Positions 54,535 to 60,000 of a DNA stretch of 60,000 bases are shown here, one piece after another (the stretch's first letter is position 1; the number at the start of each line of letters is the position of its first letter). The stretch covers positions 7,814,001 through 7,874,000 of the forward strand of contig NC_088319.1 of assembly GCF_910592395.1 (NCBI RefSeq). Reading direction: 5' to 3'. Made by a program: the position numbers and the translations under genes. The notes under the pieces are model-generated. The model had not been told where the DNA came from, made no database searches, and saw nothing but the letters and a program-made list of their open reading frames with translations. Source of the DNA: Lineus longissimus. Taxonomy: Eukaryota; Nemertea; Pilidiophora; Heteronemertea; Lineidae.

Positions 54535-55587
54535 GAATGTGTGTGTGTATAATTTTTGTCCCTTTGAACAAATTTCATTGTGTTTTTACGGGTTTAACAT
54601 TTGACAGTTCGCACCGCTGTATATGGAAATGAGGTAGAGTGTTCATTCTGTCTTTTGACTGAAATTCGGGTCAAAATTGTAGGGGTTTGAGTACTTCTTA
54701 GTTATTTTCACACTTGGGGTTAAATTCTTATCATATTCAGATATTGTTTCTGGTCTGGTTTAATTTAATGAATACGGTTTCCCAATTTATATGAGGTTTG
54801 TTTCTGGTTCACGATCTTCAATGTTGACATTTCGTCGATGTAAATTCAGCGCATTGATCCTCGCGCTGTGTGAGAGGTTTAAAATAGTTCTTGGTGTAAT
54901 CTGAATATATTTCATTAGGTTGACGAAGTGTTTAGATACTTATTGTAATGTCAGTTTGTGACCTGGGGTGAGAATTTCGAGGGTTTTTGATAGATGATAC
55001 AAGTATTTTGGGCGTGAAAGAGTAGGCTCTCTTTCTGTGTTACATTCAGTGTGTAAGTGTACATTTTTACGTGACGTCACCAAGGTAGAGCGGTTTTAGC
55101 GTCGGCGGGGTATTTAAACTGGTTGATGACGTCGCGCAGGGTAGTCTGGAACAGAGGTCCGACTCGGTACGTTTCGGTGAGAGCGCGTTGTGCGGTGTTT
55201 GGGTTTATTTAAATCGGGAACAGAGTTTGAGAGGGTTTTGAGAAGATTCTTTGGATTTACCGAGTCGTTTTAGCAGAAATCGAATAGAATTGCCTTTGGT
55301 ATTTGTACCATTTTGTAAATGAATTTGTATATAATGAATGATGAATCTTGTCTAAATAATTGAGATGAAATATGAAATATTAATTACCAAGATATTTTAG
55401 TCCCTTGTTCTTATTCACGTGGTTTAGTTTAGTGTTTTGTGTTCTTTTAACGAACCCCAACTCTCTCGCCTCTATATAGAAACTGGTGAGATTTTATTAA
55501 TTCCCCTTATACGGGTGGTGGCAGCAAAAACTCTAAAAGGCCATCCAGTGACAGTCGCGACGCCCTCTACGGAATTAGCGAGAGTTA
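54535..55587 (+). repeat. Putative 5' LTR of LTR retrotransposon 2
   Basis: The right edge is supported: GAGAGTTACA is followed directly by ACTGGTGGCAGCGGTGGGAT, a primer-binding-site-type sequence of Ty3/gypsy elements. A TATA-like GTATTTAAAC lies at about 55107 and CRE-like TGACGTCA/TGACGTCG words lie around it. The left edge is a guess, because the 3' LTR lies outside the window. Confidence 0.45.
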
Positions 55588-55607
55588 CAACTGGTGGCAG
55601 CGGTGGG
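55588..55607 (+). promoter_or_regulatory. Primer-binding site of LTR retrotransposon 2
   Basis: ACTGGTGGCAGCGGTGGGAT lies immediately downstream of the LTR's terminal ACA and is where a tRNA would prime minus-strand cDNA synthesis. The matching tRNA was not determined. Confidence 0.55.
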
Positions 55608-55886
55608 ATAATTTTGTAATATCAAACTCAAAGAGCAATTCAATCAATGAAAATAAGAGACGCATCATTTGAAATTGAAGTAAAAATGAGTGAACCTATT
55701 GAGACTTCAACGGACACAATTTTGTTGGTCATTATTATGACTGAACTTTAGAGTTCGGAAGTAGTACCGGTTCACTGAGTTTACTGTTTAGATTTAGTCG
55801 TGTGCGACTAAAATCATCAAAGTAGCCGTAGATAAAGGTTTAGGCCTTAGATTCGTTTAGTGTGAAGCATATCAGACTAATTAGTA

Positions 55887-57131
55887 ATGTCAGACTCTGA
55901 TCACGAGGTGATTATTATGAACGAGGGAAGAAATGGGCGAGGTGATGGTAATGATACGTCCACCACAGAGGATGAGTCCTCAAGGGATAATTCGCCTAAT
56001 TTTCGCTTGGCTGGTGGAGACCAGGCCAGAGCCCCACACGCACGAGTGCGTCGTACTAAGCGGGAAGTAGTTCCTCAATGTTATAATGGGTCTACCAGTT
56101 GGGTTGATTTCATGGCACATTTTGAGATGGTTTCGGATCTGAATGGATGGGATGATGAAGATAAGGCTCAAGGCATGGGGGTGTGTCTCCGCGGGCCGGC
56201 CTTACAAGTAATGGCAGATCTCCCCAGGCGGGACCGTACAAATTTCAAGAAACTCTCTAGGGCTTTGGAGAAACGCTTTGGCCCAGCCAATCGAACCGAG
56301 CTATACACCGCTGAACTTCGTAATAGAAGACGCCACAAAAATGAAAGTTTACATGAATTGGGGCAGGATATAAGACGTCTCTGCTCTTTAGCATATCCAG
56401 GTCTAGGCCTACAGTGGACTGAGCGTATGGCGCGGCAACATTTCGTTGACGCTATAGATGATTCTGACGTGAGAGTCAGACTTTTTCAGGCAGCTCCGGA
56501 CACGCTTGAACAAGCCATTACGGTGGCTTTAGAAATGGAAAATTTCCAAAAGATTGAGTCGCGTAGAAATAACGGTGGTCTACCAAGTCCTAAAGGGGTC
56601 TGTAAAATGGTGAGGGCTGAGGACCTTGATGAAACGTCATCAAGTGGAAATGTTGAGACATTACCTAGATCTTTGAAAGCCACAACTACTAGAGATGACC
56701 GTCAGAAATTTCAAAACAATGACAAGAGTCAGGGCGCAATCAAACATGTAAGTGCTAGTAGTAAAAAAGGAGGAGACCAGGAGAAATTTGAGTCTAGACT
56801 TAAGGGCCTAGAAGAGGGTTTGGCATCAGTGAGTGGCAATATAACAAACCTGACGAAACTCCTTGAATCATTTCAAATAGGTGCGCAACCTGGTTACGCT
56901 GGCAATGAGGCTGGTGACAACATGCGTAGGCCTAAGAAACCGTTGAAGGACATCCAGTGCTGGACATGTAATGAATTTGGTCATTTTAGCAGCCGTTGTC
57001 CACATAGTCAAAATGAGGCGCAGGGAGGAAGAGACAATACGGCAAGGAATAATTGGCGCGATAACGGTAACTATAGGACCGATCAGGGAAACGGGAATCA
57101 ACTGGGAAAGGGGGGCGCTTCTCAGTTGTAA
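55887..57131 (+). CDS. Gag of LTR retrotransposon 2 (Ty3/gypsy)
   Basis: An intact 414-codon ORF. After an acidic N terminus comes the capsid-like domain ('QCYNGSTSWVDFMAHFE', 'ALEKRFGPANRTELY', 'DIRRLCSLAYPGLG'), a coiled-coil stretch near residues 300-325 and one CCHC knuckle (CWTCNEFGHFSSRC, near residue 360). The last 40 residues are Asn/Gly/Arg-rich. Gag would form the particle and package RNA. The end overlaps the pol frame by about 55 bases. Confidence 0.85.
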   Translation: MSDSDHEVIIMNEGRNGRGDGNDTSTTEDESSRDNSPNFRLAGGDQARAPHARVRRTKREVVPQCYNGSTSWVDFMAHFEMVSDLNGWDDEDKAQGMGVCLRGPALQVMADLPRRDRTNFKKLSRALEKRFGPANRTELYTAELRNRRRHKNESLHELGQDIRRLCSLAYPGLGLQWTERMARQHFVDAIDDSDVRVRLFQAAPDTLEQAITVALEMENFQKIESRRNNGGLPSPKGVCKMVRAEDLDETSSSGNVETLPRSLKATTTRDDRQKFQNNDKSQGAIKHVSASSKKGGDQEKFESRLKGLEEGLASVSGNITNLTKLLESFQIGAQPGYAGNEAGDNMRRPKKPLKDIQCWTCNEFGHFSSRCPHSQNEAQGGRDNTARNNWRDNGNYRTDQGNGNQLGKGGASQL

Positions 57132-60000
57132 AGGAGACGGAAGCCTCACATCATAAGACCGACGTCGTCAATGGTACACCTATTAAAGTCAATATTGGGA
57201 AAAACAACTCGGGGTTGTATGTGCCAAGTAAAATTTGTGGAGAACATGTTGAATTTTTGATAGACACAGGATCATGTGTCACCATACTCTCCAGAGAGAA
57301 ATTTCAGTCTATTAAAAAAGAAATGAGGCCAAGATTAGGTACAGAGGTGCCTGTCCTCGAAGGTGTCGAGGGGTCTGCTTTAAAAGTATTAGGACGAGGT
57401 GAAGTGGTGATAGAATTGACAGACGATATATTGACCGAAGGGTCAGTTATCATTGCTGATGTCCCTGGAGATGGAATATTAGGCTTAGATTTTCTTGGAC
57501 AGCTGGGTTGTACCATTGATGCGCGTAGAGGTGTCTTATGGTGTGGGAAGACTGAGGTGCTATGTCGAATTAATAGAGCGCCTAAGTTGAGATGTTGTAA
57601 AATATTTGCTATGTCTACTGTTACATTACCGGCAGGTCACCAAGTGTTGTTGAGTGGTGTCCCTGCTAAGCCACTAGAGCGCGCATCTGGTGGTTGGGCT
57701 GTGGCTGAACCTACAAGGAAGACGAGACTTCCAGAATTTTGTGTACTAGGGAAAACTTTGGTGGACTCAAGAAATGGGGAGTGCCCCATAAGGGTTGCTA
57801 ATTTCGGGGATCAGGCCCAAATAGTAAGAAAGGGAACGTACTTAGGAGTATTGTGTCCCGTAGATTCATGCACTCAAATTGTAGAAAGAGAGGATGTGAA
57901 ACCTCCTGCGAACAATGCTGTTAATTTAGTAAAAGAATCGGAGAAGACCGATACCGGTATTTTAGAAATACCTGAGCACCTAAAGGAGCTCTATGAGAGA
58001 TGTTCTAAGGATCTTGAAACTGATTATCAACGTAATGAATTGGCACGTTGTCTGAACGATTTTTCGGGGGCATTCGCCACTTCACCGACTGATCTGGGTA
58101 GGACTAAAATTGTCAAACATGATATAGACGTTGGTGATGCAAAACCAATTAGGGTACCTCCAAGGAGATTCCCTATAGAGAAACAAAAAGAAATTGACAA
58201 AGAAATAAAATCAATGCTAGAGAATGACATCATTGTGCCATGTCCTGATAGTCCGTGGGCAGCGGCCATAACGCTAGTAAAGAAGCGCGACGGGACAAAT
58301 CGTTTCTGTGTGGACTATCGACTTGTCAATAAAAAGACTGTGGTTTCTGCTGTACCTATGGCTAATCAAGAAACTTTACTATCATCATTAGCTGGGGCCA
58401 AATACTTTTCAGCACTCGACGCGCAGGCGGGATTCTGGCAAGTAGATCTTACAGAAAGGGCATCCAAAATTTCTTGTTTCCGAGATAGGACCAATGTTTA
58501 CTCCTTCAAAGTTATGCCATTCGGTATGGTGAATAGTCCGATGACCTTCACCTATATGATGAACAAAATGATGTCAAATTTGTTATTTGAAGTCTGCTTG
58601 GTATATCTTGATGATGTGATCACCTGGGGACGAGATTTTGATGAGGCAATAAAGAATTTGAGAACTGTGCTAGGACGATTCGAACAGGCCAATGTAAAGT
58701 TGAAACCTAAGAAATGTAATCTCCTTCAACTTAGTGTACATTTTCTAGGACACGTTGTAAGCGAAAATGGAGTAGCATGTGATCCAGAAAAAGTTAGAGT
58801 TGTCAAAGAGTGGCCGAGGCCAAAGGATTTGTCAGAGTTGCGTAGTTTCTTGGGGACACTAGCCTATTATCGCAAGTACATACGAGGGTTCTCTACCATA
58901 GCTAGGCCGTTAAACAAATTAACGCAGAAAGATGAATTATGGGTATGGGGTGAAGAACAGGAAGTGGCATTTGACATTCTCAAAGGGTGCCTGATGTCTG
59001 CACCAATTCTTGGACACCCTAGAGAAGAAGGTGAATGGGTACTAGATACAGATACTAGTCTATTTGGTATAGGAGGCGTCCTTAGCCAAATTCAGGATGG
59101 ACACGAGAGGGTTATTGCGTATGGTAGCCGGTCATTGTCTAAAACTGAACGTAACTATTGTACAACCAGGAGGGAGCTCCTAGCCGTAGTACATTTTGTG
59201 AAACATTTCAAACATTACTTGTACGGTAGATTTTTCACGATCAGAACTGATCATGCTAGTCTCACATGGCTTAAAAATTTCAAAGAACCAGAGGGTCAAG
59301 TGGCTAGGTGGTTGGAAGTGTTAGAAACCTACAACTATAAAATTGAACACCGAGCAGGCCGTCTTCATGGGAACGCTGACGGACTAAGTAGAATCCCGTG
59401 CACAAACTGTAAACAATGTGACAGAATGGGGTACGATGGGGACATTCTGGTTAATAGAGTTGTTGAGCTGACAGAAGTGACGGAGATTGACCACACGACT
59501 GATTTAAGTTGTGACGTCATGGCTTTGCCAACGGAGACGAAAAATGGTAAAGACCATTTCTCCCTGGATCAGTCATGCATGTCACAACAGGAAGTTAAGA
59601 CTGTGAGAAAAAGGTGTCAAAGTGACACTACTCTCACAAAAGATGTTGATGTTGATGACGTAGGTGACGTCGTGGCTTTGTCAACGGAGACGAAAAATGG
59701 TAAAGACCATTTCTCCCTGGATCAATCATGCATGTCACAACATGAGGTTAAGACTGAGAGACAAAGGTGTCAAAGTGACACTACTCTCACAAAAGATGTT
59801 GATGTTGATGACGTAGGTGACGTCATGGCTTTGCCAACGGAGACGAAAAATGGTAAAGACCATTTCTCCCTGGATCAGTCATGCATGTCACAACATGAGG
59901 TTAAGACTGAGAGACAAAAGTGTCAAAGTGACGCTACTCTCCAAAAAGATGTTGATGTTGATGACGTAGGTGACGTCATGGCTTCTCCGAAGGTGATGAA
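57077..60000 (+). CDS. Pol of LTR retrotransposon 2, runs off the window
   Basis: The frame is -1 relative to gag and open from 57077 to the window end (975 codons). Aspartic protease with 'LIDTGS' near 57255-57275 and 'ILGLDFLG' near 57478; reverse transcriptase with 'RFCVDYRLVNKKT', 'ALDAQAGFWQVDL', 'MPFGMVNSPMTF' and the active-site 'VYLDDVITW' near 58600; RNase H with 'DTDTSLFGIGG', 'TRRELLAVV', 'RTDHASLTWL' and 'NADGLSRIPC'. No integrase is seen before the end, where in-frame 51-residue repeats begin (59511). No stop or frameshift is seen, so the element may be active. Domain order PR-RT-RH is that of Ty3/gypsy. Expression by -1 frameshift in the gag overlap is inferred. Confidence 0.9.
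59511..60000 (+). repeat. 153-bp in-frame tandem repeats inside pol
   Basis: Units start GTGACGTC(A/G)TGGCTTTG at 59511, 59664, 59817 and 59970, exactly 153 bp apart, so each codes 51 residues with 'ETKNGKDHFSLDQSCMSQ' and 'VDVDDVGDV'. Three full copies and the start of a fourth are visible. They lie after the RNase H end and before the expected integrase. Confidence 0.95.

Overview
The window looks like a repeat-dense intergenic or intronic stretch of an animal genome, most likely a marine invertebrate. The evidence is spliced genes with GT/AG introns, no bacterial operons, many metazoan transposon families, and one exon that reads as TMEM26. The GCTCACC-type element family with CGA/CGT-rich ends, two Harbinger elements, a Kolobok-like element and animal Ty3/gypsy elements fit a mollusc, brachiopod, amphioxus, hemichordate or echinoderm. 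I cannot choose among these from sequence alone. Little of the window is host gene.

Region by region: (1) 1-8.2 kb is a decayed, virus-like (Polinton/adintovirus-type) gene cluster. It holds an adenain-like cysteine protease, a packaging-type ATPase, a capsid-family fragment, a MADF-like protein, a DUF4326-like protein and several small ORFs. Most carry one stop or frameshift. A 3.4-kb TA-flanked DNA transposon, itself carrying a nested MITE and gene exons, sits inside it. (2) 8.2-14.5 kb is a ~275-bp tandem satellite into which two TTAA-flanked elements have inserted: a 335-bp MITE and a 5,000-bp Kolobok-like transposon. The latter has a transposase and a second ORF with a P2X7-tail-like C terminus, and is itself interrupted by a GCTCACC-type element. 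(3) 14.5-18 kb holds two inverted SINEs with different tRNA-like heads and a 5'-truncated LINE. (4) 19.4-22.5 kb is a Harbinger element (Myb-like partner gene plus transposase, tail to tail). (5) 22.7-36.3 kb is a mosaic of repeats: a GCTCACC element, an ~838-bp repeat family (five copies, 'family A') with a perfect hairpin, an inverted-repeat element ('family B'), fold-backs and a large tandem duplication. (6) 36.4-41.2 kb has a 15-bp minisatellite and a structurally complete LTR retrotransposon with TSDs. Its gag is intact with a duplicated zinc knuckle, but its pol is mostly deleted. (7) 41.2-51.4 kb has minisatellites, LINE fragments, fold-back elements and one host exon (TMEM26-like, minus strand). 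(8) 51.4-53.7 kb is a second Harbinger pair. (9) About 54.5 kb to the end is a Ty3/gypsy retrotransposon with intact gag and pol (protease, RT, RNase H), running off the window. Its pol carries in-frame 51-residue tandem repeats after RNase H.

Transposon boundaries are best supported where target-site duplications and, in two cases, paralogous empty sites are visible. Family names are from memory of motifs; no database was searched.
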